In this document: positions 15,355-24,305 of the stretch, piece by piece
Position numbering within the stretch: the stretch's first letter is position 1
How the letters are laid out: each line of letters begins with the position of its first letter
Source: Halopiger xanaduensis SH-6
Lineage (GTDB): Archaea; Halobacteriota; Halobacteria; Halobacteriales; Natrialbaceae
Direction: 5' to 3'
DNA length: 64,000 nucleotides
NCBI RefSeq assembly: GCF_000217715.1
Contig: NC_015666.1
Coordinates: forward strand, 632,270-696,269
The notes under the pieces: model-generated
Seen by the model: the letters and a program-made list of their open reading frames with translations, nothing else
Databases searched by the model: none
What the model was told of the DNA's origin: nothing
Made by a program: the position numbers and the translations under genes

Positions 15355-15459
15355 CGGGCACGATGGGATTTGAACCCACGACCGTCGGATGTCTTCCCCC
15401 GCCGCAGACGCGACGAGGATAGAAGTCCGACGCTCTTATCCAGACTGAGCTACGTGCCC
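15355..15459 (-). tRNA. tRNA-Arg(UCU) with a 29-base intron
   Basis: The minus strand folds as a full cloverleaf. The acceptor arms GGGCACG/CGTGCCC enclose a D-arm GCTC/GAGC, an anticodon stem TCGGA/TCCGA with loop C-U-UCU-A-A, and a T-arm with loop TTCAAAT. CCA is not encoded. An intron at 15391-15419 interrupts after position 37. The pre-tRNA shows a canonical bulge-helix-bulge: CUUC (32-35) pairs with GAAG of the intron, with bulges UA^U and AC^A at the splice sites. The exons are 15420-15459 and 15355-15390, giving 76 bases when spliced. The 3' end borders the provirus, so it is the likely attachment gene. Confidence 0.95.
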
Positions 15460-15544
15460 TCGAGTCCATATCGACGATCAACTGGTATAAGCGGTATGGA
15501 TTGAGCGCTCTCGACAGGCGATACAACCTGAGCAACTGCCAACT

Positions 15545-15685
15545 TCAGAGCCCGAGGAACCGCAGGAACAACCCGACCAGCAACACGAGCACGCCCAGAA
15601 TCGTCCCGACGAACGGCGGCAACACCGGAATCGGGATAACGATCAGCCCGAGACCGACGACGATCGCGATCGTGGAGAGTCGCAT
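15545..15685 (-). CDS. 46-residue hydrophobic protein
   Basis: The frame encodes MRLSTIAIVVGLGLIVIPIP and continues VLPPFVGTILGVLVLLVGLFLRFLGL: two membrane helices joined by a PxPVLPP turn. Tiny hydrophobic proteins of this type are conserved in haloarchaea with no known role. It is the first chromosomal gene after the tRNA and is divergent from the kinase-like gene at 15826. Confidence 0.6.
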   Translation of the reverse strand: MRLSTIAIVVGLGLIVIPIPVLPPFVGTILGVLVLLVGLFLRFLGL

Positions 15686-15825
15686 AGCAGAGACGTCGAC
15701 GAGCAGCGCGAAAGCCTATAGGGATGCCGCACAGCCGAGTCACTCCTCGAGCCAAAATCGAGACCGACAACGCGAGCGCCCGCGAGGCACAGTCCTTAAG
15801 CGGGCAACGCTGCTATTCGGACTCG

Positions 15826-16452
15826 ATGCACGTCATCGGAACGGTGGGACTGCCCGGCAGCGGCAAGGGCGAGGCCGCCACCGTCGCACGCGAGGACGGA
15901 ATCCCGGTGGTGACGATGGGCGACGTCGTCCGCCAGGAGACCGCCGACCGCGGACTCGACCCGACGAAAGACCACGGGAAGGTCGCGCAGGCCCTGCGCG
16001 ACGAGAACGGCCCGGCGGCCATCGCCGAGCGCTCGCTCCCGATGATCGAGGACCGCCTCGAGGACCACGACACCGTCCTCGTGGACGGCATCCGATCGGA
16101 CACCGAGGTCGACGTCTTCGAGGAGCGCTTCGGCGAGGACTTCACGCTCGTCAGTATCGAGGCCCCCTTCGAGGTCCGGGCCGAGCGGATCGACGCCCGC
16201 GGCCGCGACGCCGGCGAGGACGAGGGCGGCGAACCCTTGGCCGCACGCGACGAGCGCGAGCGCGGCTTCGGGATGGACGACGCGATGGCCCAGGCCGACG
16301 TCGTCGTCGAGAACACCGACACGCTCGAGGCGTTCCACGAGCGGATGCGGACGATCATCCGCGAGGGGGTAGGCGCCGACGCCGGGACAGAGACGGAAAC
16401 CGAACCGGAGGACGAAAACGCAAACCGAACCGAAGCGGAAGCAGACCCATGA
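15826..16452 (+). CDS. P-loop kinase-like protein, UPF0200/dephospho-CoA kinase-like
   Basis: The 208-residue protein begins MHVIGTVGLPGSGKGEAATV, with Walker A GLPGSGKGE at about 8-16. It has the nucleotide-kinase layout: VTMGDVVRQE, then DGIRSDTEVDVF, then a lid region with RIDARGRD. Archaeal members of this family (UPF0200) are annotated as dephospho-CoA kinase-related, but the substrate is unproven. The C-terminal 35 residues are an acidic tail. It overlaps the next gene by four bases. The ATG at 15826 is chosen because the P-loop begins immediately after it. Confidence 0.8.
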   Translation: MHVIGTVGLPGSGKGEAATVAREDGIPVVTMGDVVRQETADRGLDPTKDHGKVAQALRDENGPAAIAERSLPMIEDRLEDHDTVLVDGIRSDTEVDVFEERFGEDFTLVSIEAPFEVRAERIDARGRDAGEDEGGEPLAARDERERGFGMDDAMAQADVVVENTDTLEAFHERMRTIIREGVGADAGTETETEPEDENANRTEAEADP

Positions 16453-16862
16453 CCGACATCTACCGCGTCGACGTCGAGATCACGGCACCGGTCTACGACA
16501 CCGAGGTCACGAGCCGCGTCGCCGACGCCGTCGCCAACATCTTCCCAAACGCCGACCTCGAGGAGGAGTTCGGCGAGATCAGAGCCGAAGCCCACTCGAT
16601 GGAGCACTTCTCGGACCTGCTTCACCGCCAGGAGATCCTCGATACGGCCCGCGGCGAGTTCTTCGCGAACCGCGAGGGTGACACGTTCTCCTTTGCGCTC
16701 AAGAAGCAGGCCGCGTTCATGGATCGAGTCAACTTCTCGGTCGGCGAGCCGGACGAACTCGGCGAGATCAACGTCCGCGTCCGCGTCGAGGAGCCGTCCG
16801 TCGAGGAGTACGTCGATCAGATCGCGCCGCCGACGGAAGACGGCGAGCCGGTTACGGGCTGA
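16449..16862 (+). CDS. RNA-binding protein, UPF0201/DUF54 family
   Basis: The 137-residue protein starts MTDIYRVDVEITAPVYDTEV. It has two halves with predicted beta-alpha-beta character, including VADAVANIFPNADLEEE, HSMEHFSDLLHRQEILDTAR and FALKKQAAFMDRVNF, matching the archaeal DUF54 RNA-binding domain fold (PF01877). It is coupled to the kinase-like gene by an ATGA overlap, a pairing common in archaea. It probably acts in RNA metabolism; the RNA partner is not known. Confidence 0.8.
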   Translation: MTDIYRVDVEITAPVYDTEVTSRVADAVANIFPNADLEEEFGEIRAEAHSMEHFSDLLHRQEILDTARGEFFANREGDTFSFALKKQAAFMDRVNFSVGEPDELGEINVRVRVEEPSVEEYVDQIAPPTEDGEPVTG

Positions 16863-16985
16863 GCGCCCCGTCCGCCGTAGTCTGCTGTAATTCTACGACC
16901 GGATCACACTGGAGCGGCGACGACTCGAGTATCCCAGTCGCCGCGCCTGCTGCTCGGCTGTCCCCTTCTCGAGACTCCGCTCCGA

Positions 16986-17966
16986 TCAGTCCGCGCAGGC
17001 GCGAGCGTCCTCGAGCGACGCCTCGGCCTCCTCGCGGTGCTGGCGCGCGGCGACGGGGTCCCGCTCGGTCGCCGCAGCGGCGGCGTCGGCGAAGCTCCCC
17101 GCCGCGGACTCGAGGTGGCCGCTCTGGCACAGCGCCGTGGCGAAGTAGTCGACCAGCCCCTTAGGGGCGTCCTCCTTGCCGCTCGAGAACGTCTCGGCCG
17201 CGGTCGCGAACTCCTGTTTCGCCGCGGTAAACGCCATCTCGGCGTCCTCGTGGTTGCCGTCGTCGGCCTTGGCTCGTCCCTGCTCTATGTACTCGTAGCC
17301 GCCCAGCAGCGTCTCGTACCCCGTGGCCAGCGTGACCTGCGAGTCGAGGACGTCGCCGAGCGTCGACGCGCCGGACTCGAGCTCCGCGCGGTCGATCACG
17401 GCCAGTTCCTGCAGGCGGTCGGCGTCGAGGGAGACTAACTCGGAGGTGGCGGCGTCGAACGCCGACTGCGTCGACTCGAGCGTCGCTCGTCGGTCCTCGA
17501 CGGTCGTCACGGCCTCGTCGAGATTCTCTCCATCGCTCTCGAGGGCCGTATTCACCCGTTCGACGTCCTCGAGGAGCGCGTCGTCGGCCACCGTCGCGGT
17601 GACGTCGGTCAGCGTCTCGAGAACGCCCGCGTAGGTGCGCAACGCCTCGAGATCGTCCTCTCGGCCGTCCAGTTCGGATTCGGCGGTCGAGAGGTGCTCG
17701 CGTGCTTGCTCGAGGTGATCGCGCGGCTCGGAGGCGTCGAAGTCGACCTCCTCGGGGTTCTCGAGCGCCCCTTCGTCGACGTTCAGCGCGAGCGCGGCCC
17801 GGTTCAACTGTCCGACGGCCCGGTCGAGTTCCCGGGGGCCGGTGCGGTCCTCGACGTCGACGTCGGAGCCCTCGTCGCCGTCGAGAGCGTCGAGACACCC
17901 TGCGAGCGCGGCCGTGCCCAGGACGGCCCCGGTGCGGGCCAGATACTGTCGCCGATTCGCGTCCAT
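16986..17966 (-). CDS. Tat-exported coiled-coil lipoprotein
   Basis: This is a 326-residue protein with a twin-arginine lipoprotein signal, RRQYLARTGAVLGTAALAGC; Cys about 24 is the predicted lipidated residue. The mature part is acidic and almost entirely helical with repeated Glu/Ala/Leu segments, resembling a long coiled-coil or tetratricopeptide-like rod anchored outside the membrane. No enzyme motif is seen. It stands alone downstream of SRP54 on the same strand. Confidence 0.75.
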   Translation of the reverse strand: MDANRRQYLARTGAVLGTAALAGCLDALDGDEGSDVDVEDRTGPRELDRAVGQLNRAALALNVDEGALENPEEVDFDASEPRDHLEQAREHLSTAESELDGREDDLEALRTYAGVLETLTDVTATVADDALLEDVERVNTALESDGENLDEAVTTVEDRRATLESTQSAFDAATSELVSLDADRLQELAVIDRAELESGASTLGDVLDSQVTLATGYETLLGGYEYIEQGRAKADDGNHEDAEMAFTAAKQEFATAAETFSSGKEDAPKGLVDYFATALCQSGHLESAAGSFADAAAAATERDPVAARQHREEAEASLEDARACAD

Positions 17967-18142
17967 GATACTCGAGGCTAGGTCTAGCCGTTCTTTAACG
18001 TGACGCCCGGACTGTCACCGAATCTAACCGTTCGGCGGGTGAGGTGGCGACTCGAGGGGCGGGTCGAATTGCGAGCGAGTGAGGACTCGAGAACGGATGA
18101 ATGAGAGAGGGAGAACGGCCGAATCGCGACGCAAGCGGCGAG

Positions 18143-19537
18143 TTATCCGAACGGGCCCATGCCGCCCATGCCACCGCCGCCTCCGCCGCCCTGCTGTTGC
18201 ATCTGCTTCATCATGCGCTGCATCTCCTGCTCGGAGCCCATGCCCTGGAACTGCTTGATCGTCTTCTCCATCATCTTGTACTGCTGGAGCAGTTCCCGGA
18301 CCTGGTCCTCGCTGGTGCCCGAGCCCTTGGCGATGCGCTCGATCTGGCTGGCGCCGATAGCCTTCGGGTACTCCTTTTCGGCCTCGGTCATCGAGTCCAT
18401 GATGACCGAGAACGACCGCATCCGCTCCTGGGTGACGTCCATCGCGTCGTCGGGGAGCTGGTCCTTGATCCCGCCGCCGAAGCCGGGGATCATGTCCATC
18501 ACCTGATCGAGCGGACCCATGTTGTTCATCGCCTCCATCTGCTTTTGCATGTCGTGGAGGGTGAACTGGCCCTGCAGCATGTCCTCGGGGTCCCAGTCGT
18601 CTTCCTCCGTCTCGGTCTCCAGCATCGCGCGCTCGACGCGCTCGGCCAGCTGGGAGAGGTCGCCCATCCCGAGCAGCCGCGAGATGAAGCCGTCGGGCTC
18701 GAAGCGCTCGATGTCCTGGACCTCCTCGCCGGTCCCGAGGAAGGCGATCGACGAGTCGGTCTGGTCGACCGCAGTGAGGGCACCGCCACCCTTCGCGGTA
18801 CCGTCTAACTTCGTGATGACGACGCCGTCGATGCCGATCGACTCGTCGAACTGCTGGGCCTGATCCTTCGCTCCCTGGCCGATCGCGGCGTCTAACACGA
18901 GCAGCGAGGTGTCGGGTTCGACGACGCCCTCGATCTGCTCGATCTCGTCGATCAGGTCGTCCTCGAGCGCGTGGCGACCGGCCGTGTCCACGATGTGGAC
19001 GTCGGCCTCGCTGGTCTCCTCGAGTCCCTTGCGCGCGATTTCGACCGGGTCGTCATTGTCCGGGTTGCCGTAGTAGTCGACCTCGGCGCGGCCGGCCATC
19101 TCCTCGGCCTGCTCGTAGGCGCCGGGGCGGAAGGTGTCGGTCTGGATGACCGCCGGGCGCAGCCCCTTCGTCGAGAACCACCAAGCCATCTTCGCCGCGG
19201 ACGTGGTTTTACCGGACCCCTGCAGCCCGGCGAGGAGGATGGTCTGTTCCTCGAGGGGCAGTTCCGTCGAGTCGCCGATCAGATCGACCAGTTCCTCGTA
19301 GACGATGCGGAGGACGAAGTCCCGTGCGGGGGTGCCGGCGGGTGGCTCCTCCTCCAGGGCGCGTTCCTTGATGTTGCCGGAGAGTTCCTGCACGAGCGAG
19401 ATGTCGACGTCGGCGGAGATCAGCGAGCGCTGGATCTCCTTGACGATCTCCTCGACGTCCTCCTCGCTGATTCGTGACTTCCCGCGGAGTTTGTCGAGGG
19501 TGCCCCGCAGAGAACTCCCGAGATCGTCGAGTACCAT
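18143..19537 (-). CDS. srp54: Signal recognition particle GTPase SRP54
   Basis: The 464-residue protein binds SRP RNA and signal sequences and targets ribosomes to the membrane. An N domain (1-95) precedes the G domain with GLQGSGKTT at 104-112, [13 protein letters not shown], the DTAGRH motif and [11 protein letters not shown]. The C-terminal M domain is Met-rich, with [20 protein letters not shown] and a Gly/Met-rich tail ([18 protein letters not shown]). Length and motifs are normal for archaeal SRP54. Confidence 0.98.
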   Translation of the reverse strand: MVLDDLGSSLRGTLDKLRGKSRISEEDVEEIVKEIQRSLISADVDISLVQELSGNIKERALEEEPPAGTPARDFVLRIVYEELVDLIGDSTELPLEEQTILLAGLQGSGKTTSAAKMAWWFSTKGLRPAVIQTDTFRPGAYEQAEEMAGRAEVDYYGNPDNDDPVEIARKGLEETSEADVHIVDTAGRHALEDDLIDEIEQIEGVVEPDTSLLVLDAAIGQGAKDQAQQFDESIGIDGVVITKLDGTAKGGGALTAVDQTDSSIAFLGTGEEVQDIERFEPDGFISRLLGMGDLSQLAERVERAMLETETEEDDWDPEDMLQGQFTLHDMQKQMEAMNNMGPLDQVMDMIPGFGGGIKDQLPDDAMDVTQERMRSFSVIMDSMTEAEKEYPKAIGASQIERIAKGSGTSEDQVRELLQQYKMMEKTIKQFQGMGSEQEMQRMMKQMQQQGGGGGGGMGGMGPFG

Positions 19538-19657
19538 TTGCCGTACTTACGGGACGACGGCGTTAAAGGTTTTTTCTACCGGGTGCAGGGCGACGGCGAG
19601 GATCGGCCGCTCGAACTCGAGGGCGGCGGTATCGACCGCAGCGAGCGCAGCGACGAC

Positions 19658-20338
19658 CTACTCGAGCGTCTCGACCAGTTCGTCGAACGTCTCGATCGTC
19701 AGATCCGGCTCGCCGTCGAACGGCCCCCACGGCTCGCCCTTTCGGTCGACCCAGACGCTCTGCATGCCGGCGTGATTCGCGCCGCGGACGTCGAACCAGC
19801 CGGCCGCGACGTGGGCGATCTCGTCGATCGGCGTCCCGGTCCGGGCCGCGCCGTGGCGGTAGAGTTCGGCGTTCGGTTTGAACGTCTCGATCTCGTCGGC
19901 GCTGATGGTGTCCGCGAGCAGGTCGTCGATGTCGGCGTGCTCGACCAGCGACTCGAGCATCTCGGGATTCCCGTTCGAGAGGATATAGCAGTCGTAGCCG
20001 ACATCGACGAGGGCCTCGAGACCGTCGCGGACGTCGTCGAAGACCTCGAGTTCGTGGTAGACCGCGAGAACTTCGTCGCGCTCGTCCTCGGTGACGGCCG
20101 CGCCGTGGGCGTCCAGCGCGTACTGGAGCGCGTCGCGGTTGAGTTCGTAGAAGGGCTGGTAGGCGTCGATCTGGTTGGCGACGAAGGTGTAGGCCAGCGA
20201 CCGGGTCCGCCAGCGCTGCGAGACGGCGTCCGGATCGTCGACGACATCGGCGAGCGCGGCGGTGGCCGCCTCGACGTCGACCAGGGTGCCGTACGAGTCG
20301 AACGTGATCGTCGTGACGCGGTCGGGATCGAACGACAT
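19658..20338 (-). CDS. HAD-type hydrolase, haloacid dehalogenase type II
   Basis: The 226-residue protein starts MSFDPDRVTTITFDSYGTLV. HAD motif I is DSYGTLV (the DxxGT form, with Asp nucleophile). Motif II ILSNGNPEM, a Lys in TFKPNAELY and a C-terminal HVAAGWFDVRGANHAGM follow the (S)-2-haloacid dehalogenase type II arrangement. It would hydrolyse a small carboxylate halide or phosphate; the substrate is unknown. The start at 20338 is chosen because the family begins just before the first Asp. Confidence 0.85.
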   Translation of the reverse strand: MSFDPDRVTTITFDSYGTLVDVEAATAALADVVDDPDAVSQRWRTRSLAYTFVANQIDAYQPFYELNRDALQYALDAHGAAVTEDERDEVLAVYHELEVFDDVRDGLEALVDVGYDCYILSNGNPEMLESLVEHADIDDLLADTISADEIETFKPNAELYRHGAARTGTPIDEIAHVAAGWFDVRGANHAGMQSVWVDRKGEPWGPFDGEPDLTIETFDELVETLE

Positions 20339-20478
20339 ACGGAACGCACCACAACGGGAGTGATAAGGATTGGAGTCGCGGCCGCCGTCGTCCGTGGGGA
20401 CGCGGCTCGAGGCGGTGTCACCCACGACCGCCGACCGCTGGCGATGCGTATTTCACTCGCGCGGCGAGAAGTGCGAGT

Positions 20479-20724
20479 ATGACGGACGGAGACGAGGTCG
20501 ATGCGGACGACGCCGAACCGGTCGACCCCGACGAGTACGACGCCCTCGCGGACGCGGACGTAACGACCTGGGTCGACGAGAACGGACTCCACATCGCCGA
20601 GGACGAGATCACCGGCGTCTCGAGTCAAGGCCAGAGCGAGCGCGCAGCCGTCGCGAACCTCGCGGAGGCGGTCGCCTCCTACCGGGACGCCCAGGAGGAC
20701 ACGACCGGCGACAACTGGCTCTAA
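20479..20724 (+). CDS. HicB-like small protein, no HicA partner
   Basis: The 81-residue acidic protein has a compact domain at about residues 27-70 (VTTWVDENGLHIAEDEITGV, then SSQGQSERAAVANLAEAVASY), the same layout as the partial RNase H fold of HicB antitoxins. No HicA toxin or second HTH domain is adjacent, so it may be a solitary member with another role. The N-terminal 25 residues are an acidic extension. Confidence 0.6.
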   Translation: MTDGDEVDADDAEPVDPDEYDALADADVTTWVDENGLHIAEDEITGVSSQGQSERAAVANLAEAVASYRDAQEDTTGDNWL

Positions 20725-20796
20725 CCCGCCCGGGAGCGAGAGGCGGCACCCGCCGCCCGTAGATGTAAACCCTATCCGGGTGAACGACACGGGTGT

Positions 20797-21672
20797 ATGA
20801 TCGCTGACGATATTCTCGTCCCCGTCGACGGGAGCGACGCCTCGACGGCCGCGTTCGACCACGCCCTCGAGATCGGCGCGGACGCGGGCGCGACCCTCCA
20901 TGTGCTCCACGTCGCGGACACGGCGTTGCCGTCCCTCGCCGGACTCGGCACCGACGTCGCCGACGCGCTCGAGCGGGAAGGCGACGAGATCGTCGCAGAC
21001 GCGCGCGACCGGGCCGAGGAGCGCGGGATCGACGTCGTCACCGACGTTCGACGGGGCGAACCGCGCGAGGAAATCGTCGACGCCGCGGCCGACGCCGACC
21101 TCGTCGTGATGGGTGCCCACGGCTGTCACGGGATCGGCGAGTACGTACTCGGCACGACGACGGACTACGTCATCAACGTCACCGAAACGCCCGTGCTGTC
21201 GGTCCGAGCGGCCGATGGAGTCACCCGGTCGTATCCCTACGAGGCGATTCTCGTTCCGACCGACGGCAGCGACCACGGGACGGCTGCGGTCCGGGTCGCC
21301 GCGCAGGTCGCGGCCCACACCGGCGCAACGCTGCACCTGCTGTACGTGATCGACGAACTGCCGGAAGTGGAAGAGCCGGTTTCGGACGAAACCACAACCG
21401 AACTCGAGGAAAACGCCGAAGCGATCCTCGAGGCCGCAGCGTCGACCGCAACGGAGGCGGGGCTCGACGAGGCGTCGATCACGACGACGGTCTCGAGCGG
21501 CTCCGTCCCCCACGAAATCAGGACCCACGCCGACGCCGAGGCCGTCGACCTCATCGCGATGGGGACCCACGGCCACACCGGGCTCGATCGCCACCTGATC
21601 GGCAGTTTTACCGAGCAACTCCTGCGCAGCGCCCCGGTTCCCGTGTTGACCGTTCAGCGGAACGGCGAGTAG
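20797..21672 (+). CDS. Tandem universal stress protein
   Basis: The 291-residue protein contains two UspA domains. The first (1-140) begins MIADDILVPVDGSDASTAAF and carries a nucleotide-binding loop-like GAHGCHGIGEYVLGTTTDYV. The second (147-290) begins YEAILVPTDGSDHGTAA and has GTHGHTGLDRHLIGSFTEQL. Both end with a VPVL/PVLSV-type strand. It is cytoplasmic and likely ATP-binding with a stress or signalling role. Duplicated UspA proteins are common in haloarchaea. Confidence 0.92.
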   Translation: MIADDILVPVDGSDASTAAFDHALEIGADAGATLHVLHVADTALPSLAGLGTDVADALEREGDEIVADARDRAEERGIDVVTDVRRGEPREEIVDAAADADLVVMGAHGCHGIGEYVLGTTTDYVINVTETPVLSVRAADGVTRSYPYEAILVPTDGSDHGTAAVRVAAQVAAHTGATLHLLYVIDELPEVEEPVSDETTTELEENAEAILEAAASTATEAGLDEASITTTVSSGSVPHEIRTHADAEAVDLIAMGTHGHTGLDRHLIGSFTEQLLRSAPVPVLTVQRNGE

Positions 21673-21830
21673 CTTCGGCGTCGCACTCGATTCTCAAATA
21701 TCCGTCCGAAGAGCGTCGAATGCTGCCGTTTCGGCACCGCTCGCAGCGGCCACCTAAACCTTCGGTAGCGGTGTCGCCGCTGGAAACGCGACCCGACAGT
21801 CGATACCCGTGGCCGTCGAACGCCTCGAGG

Positions 21831-22712
21831 ATGACAGCATCCGGAACGCACGTCGCGGCCGGCGACGAGGGGGCGGCGGCGCTGGCGACGGTGCTCCGCG
21901 CTGCGGAGACGGGCGACGGCACCGTCGCGTGGACGGACGTCCGCGACGACATCGACCGCGAACACTGGGGTGCGATGCTCGAGCGGGGCGTCCTCGTACC
22001 CGTCGACGGCGAGGATCGGTTCGTGTTCGCGGACCCGACCGCCGTTCGAGAGACGCTCGAGAGCCGCGAGTTCGATCCGCCCGAGCCCGAAGGGTGGTCG
22101 CGTCGCGACGTTGCCGCGGGCGTCGGCGCGCTCTCGCTGCTCGCCGGGTACCAGGTGTCGGCGATCCGGGACGGCGTCGCGGGCGTCCTCGATCTCGCGC
22201 TCGGGCCGCTCGCGGCCGCCCTTCCCTTCCCCGCCGTCGTCCTCGCGCTGGCGGTCGCGACGACGCTGGCGACGACCCTCGTCCGCCGTCGGCTCGATCG
22301 GCCTGACGCGAGCGCGTTCAGGCACCGGACTCGAGAACTGCAGGAGCGGCTGGCCGCCGCTCGAGCGCGCGGCGACGAGGCGGCGGCTGCGCGGCTCGGC
22401 GAGCAGCGCCGCGACCTCGTCGGGCGGCAGGCGCTGGTGCTGACCGACCACCTGAAGGTGCTGGCGTGGACGATGGTGCTGACCGTGCCGGTCTTCCTGT
22501 ACCTCTCGTGGCTGGTGACGGCGCCGGCTCACGCGACCGCGCCGCTGGTGACGGTCGCGCCCGTGCTCGGCGATATCGTCTGGACCGCGCGGGTCGTCGG
22601 GCCGGTGCAGGCGTGGATGGCCTGGTACGCGCTGTGCTCGCTCGGCTCGAATCTCGTCGTTCGGCGGGTCGGTCGGGTCGTTCCCGACGGGCTCGAGGTG
22701 CGTCCGTCGTAG
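21831..22712 (+). CDS. DUF106 membrane protein, Oxa1/EMC3 superfamily
   Basis: This is a 293-residue protein from the ATG at 21831. An N-terminal soluble region of about 90 residues, including a WRRDV-like segment, is followed by membrane helices near 95-112, 125-148 and 205-228 and a last pair near 240-275. The cytosolic coiled-coil RTRELQERLAAARARGDEAA and GEQRRDLVGRQALVLTDHLK is typical of archaeal DUF106 proteins, distant relatives of YidC/Oxa1 and eukaryotic EMC3 that insert membrane proteins. The N-terminal extension is haloarchaeal. Confidence 0.85.
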   Translation: MTASGTHVAAGDEGAAALATVLRAAETGDGTVAWTDVRDDIDREHWGAMLERGVLVPVDGEDRFVFADPTAVRETLESREFDPPEPEGWSRRDVAAGVGALSLLAGYQVSAIRDGVAGVLDLALGPLAAALPFPAVVLALAVATTLATTLVRRRLDRPDASAFRHRTRELQERLAAARARGDEAAAARLGEQRRDLVGRQALVLTDHLKVLAWTMVLTVPVFLYLSWLVTAPAHATAPLVTVAPVLGDIVWTARVVGPVQAWMAWYALCSLGSNLVVRRVGRVVPDGLEVRPS

Positions 22713-22811
22713 CGAATCCTCACGCGACTCGAGTCTCGAGTCGAAACGAGGCGAGGGGCCATTCGGGAGCAGGTCCCGGTTTTACGCGTCCGTCCGTGGT
22801 GGGAACGGTCC

Positions 22812-24275
22812 ATGGACGAGTACGATATCGTCGTGATCGGCGGCGGCTCCGGGAGTCAAGTCGCGACCGCAGCGGCCGATCGGGGCCTCGAGGCGGCCGT
22901 AATCGAGCGCGGACCGCTGGGCGGAGCCTGCATCACGCGGGGCTGCGTCCCATCGAAGGCGCTGATCCACCGGGCCGACCTCGCGGACGCGGTGCGACGC
23001 GCCGGGGAGTTCGGAATCGCGGCCGATCTACAGGACGTCGCGTACGGCGAGATCACGGACGCGATTCACGACACCGTCTACGAGAAGGCCGCACGTCAGG
23101 AGCGGGCGCTCGAGGAGAGCGACAGCGTCGCGCTCTTCCGCGGCGAAGGGCGGTTCGTCGACGAGTGGACGATTGCGGTCAAACCGACCGACGATAGCGG
23201 CGATACCCGCGAAGTCCGCGGCGATGCGATCGTCCTCGCCGTCGGCTCGCGACCGATGGTCCCGCCGATCGACGGCCTCGAGGACGTCGACTTCCTCACC
23301 AGCGACGATGCGCTCTTCCTCGACGAACAGCCCGACGAACTCGCGATCGTCGGCGGGGGTTACATCGGCGCCGAACTGGGCTACTTCTTCGGGGCGCTGG
23401 GGACCGACGTCTCGATGATCGGGCGCAGCGAACGGTTGATTCCGGGCGAGGACGACGACGCGAGCGCGGTCGTCACGGACTCGCTCGCGGACTACTGCGA
23501 CCTCTATACCGGCTACGAGGCGGCGGAAGTCGCACAGGGCGACGGGGGCGGAAGCGTCACGATCACCGCAGAACCCAGCGACGACGATGGCGAGCCCGTC
23601 GAAATCGAGGCCGACGAGCTCCTCCTCGCGACAGGACGCCGGCCCAACACCGACACGCTCGCGCTCGAGGAGACGAGCGTCGAAACCGACGACAAGGGGT
23701 ACGTCGAGACCGACGCGCGCCTCGAGACGGCCGCCGAGGGAATCTGGGCGCTGGGCGATATCGTCGGCGAGCAGCCGTTCAAGCACGCGGCCGACTACGA
23801 GGCGGAAGTCGTGATGGCGAACGTTCTAAACGACGCCGGACGGGAGGTCGACTACGGCGCGATGCCCCACGCGATCTTCACCGAGCCGCAGGTCGCCAGC
23901 GTCGGGCGAACGGAGGGCGAACTCGAGGACGAAGGCCGAGAGTACGAGTCGACGACGGTCCCGTTCGACGCCGCGCCCCTGGGGCTCATTCTGGGGGCCG
24001 ACGACGGGTTCGTGAAGGTGCTCGCGGCGCCGGACGGCGAGATTCTCGGCTGTCACGTCGTCGGGCCGCAGGCCTCGACGCTGATCCAGGAGGTCGTCGT
24101 CGCGATGGACAGCGGCGACGGCACCGTCGACGACGTCGCCGATCCGGTGCACGTCCATCCGGCGCTCTCGGAGGCGATCTATACGGCGTTCGACGACCTC
24201 TCCTCGAAGGAGTTCTCGTCGGCGCCGGACTGGCGGGACGTCGCGCCGAGCGGTCGCAGTTCGGAGGCAGAATAG
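22812..24275 (+). CDS. FAD-dependent disulfide oxidoreductase, lipoamide dehydrogenase-like
   Basis: The 487-residue protein has the group I pyridine nucleotide-disulfide reductase layout. The FAD motif GGGSGSQ is at about 10-16, a redox-active CITRGC pair at about 40-45, an NAD-type motif IVGGGYIGAELGYFFGALG near 178, the second FAD motif ALGDIV, and the C-terminal HVHPALSEA with catalytic His-Glu. The substrate disulfide is not evident. No 2-oxoacid dehydrogenase genes are adjacent, so it may reduce a low-molecular-weight disulfide instead. Confidence 0.9.
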   Translation: MDEYDIVVIGGGSGSQVATAAADRGLEAAVIERGPLGGACITRGCVPSKALIHRADLADAVRRAGEFGIAADLQDVAYGEITDAIHDTVYEKAARQERALEESDSVALFRGEGRFVDEWTIAVKPTDDSGDTREVRGDAIVLAVGSRPMVPPIDGLEDVDFLTSDDALFLDEQPDELAIVGGGYIGAELGYFFGALGTDVSMIGRSERLIPGEDDDASAVVTDSLADYCDLYTGYEAAEVAQGDGGGSVTITAEPSDDDGEPVEIEADELLLATGRRPNTDTLALEETSVETDDKGYVETDARLETAAEGIWALGDIVGEQPFKHAADYEAEVVMANVLNDAGREVDYGAMPHAIFTEPQVASVGRTEGELEDEGREYESTTVPFDAAPLGLILGADDGFVKVLAAPDGEILGCHVVGPQASTLIQEVVVAMDSGDGTVDDVADPVHVHPALSEAIYTAFDDLSSKEFSSAPDWRDVAPSGRSSEAE

Positions 24276-24305
24276 TCGCGTAGTCGACGAGCAGCAGCGA
24301 CCGGG

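Larger units (their letters stand above)
1..15355. mobile_element. Pleolipovirus-like provirus, left end outside window
   Basis: The block runs from a tyrosine integrase at the left edge to the 3' end of a tRNA-Arg gene. It carries a structural operon in pleolipovirus order (small multi-pass membrane protein, Tat spike-like protein, small membrane proteins, P-loop ATPase), phage-type regulators and a replication-type operon of overlapping genes. Integration at a tRNA 3' end with the element lying beyond that end is the usual archaeal pattern. The matching left attachment site would lie before position 1 and is not seen. Related temperate pleolipoviruses such as SNJ2 are known. Assignment to the betapleolipovirus type rests on gene order and protein character, not on an alignment. 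Confidence 0.85.

Noticed and set aside
15501-16862. 453-residue plus-strand frame reaching into the RNA-binding gene
   Set aside because: Its first 310 codons are an out-of-frame shadow of the UPF0200 gene. Only the part from 16449 is a real gene.
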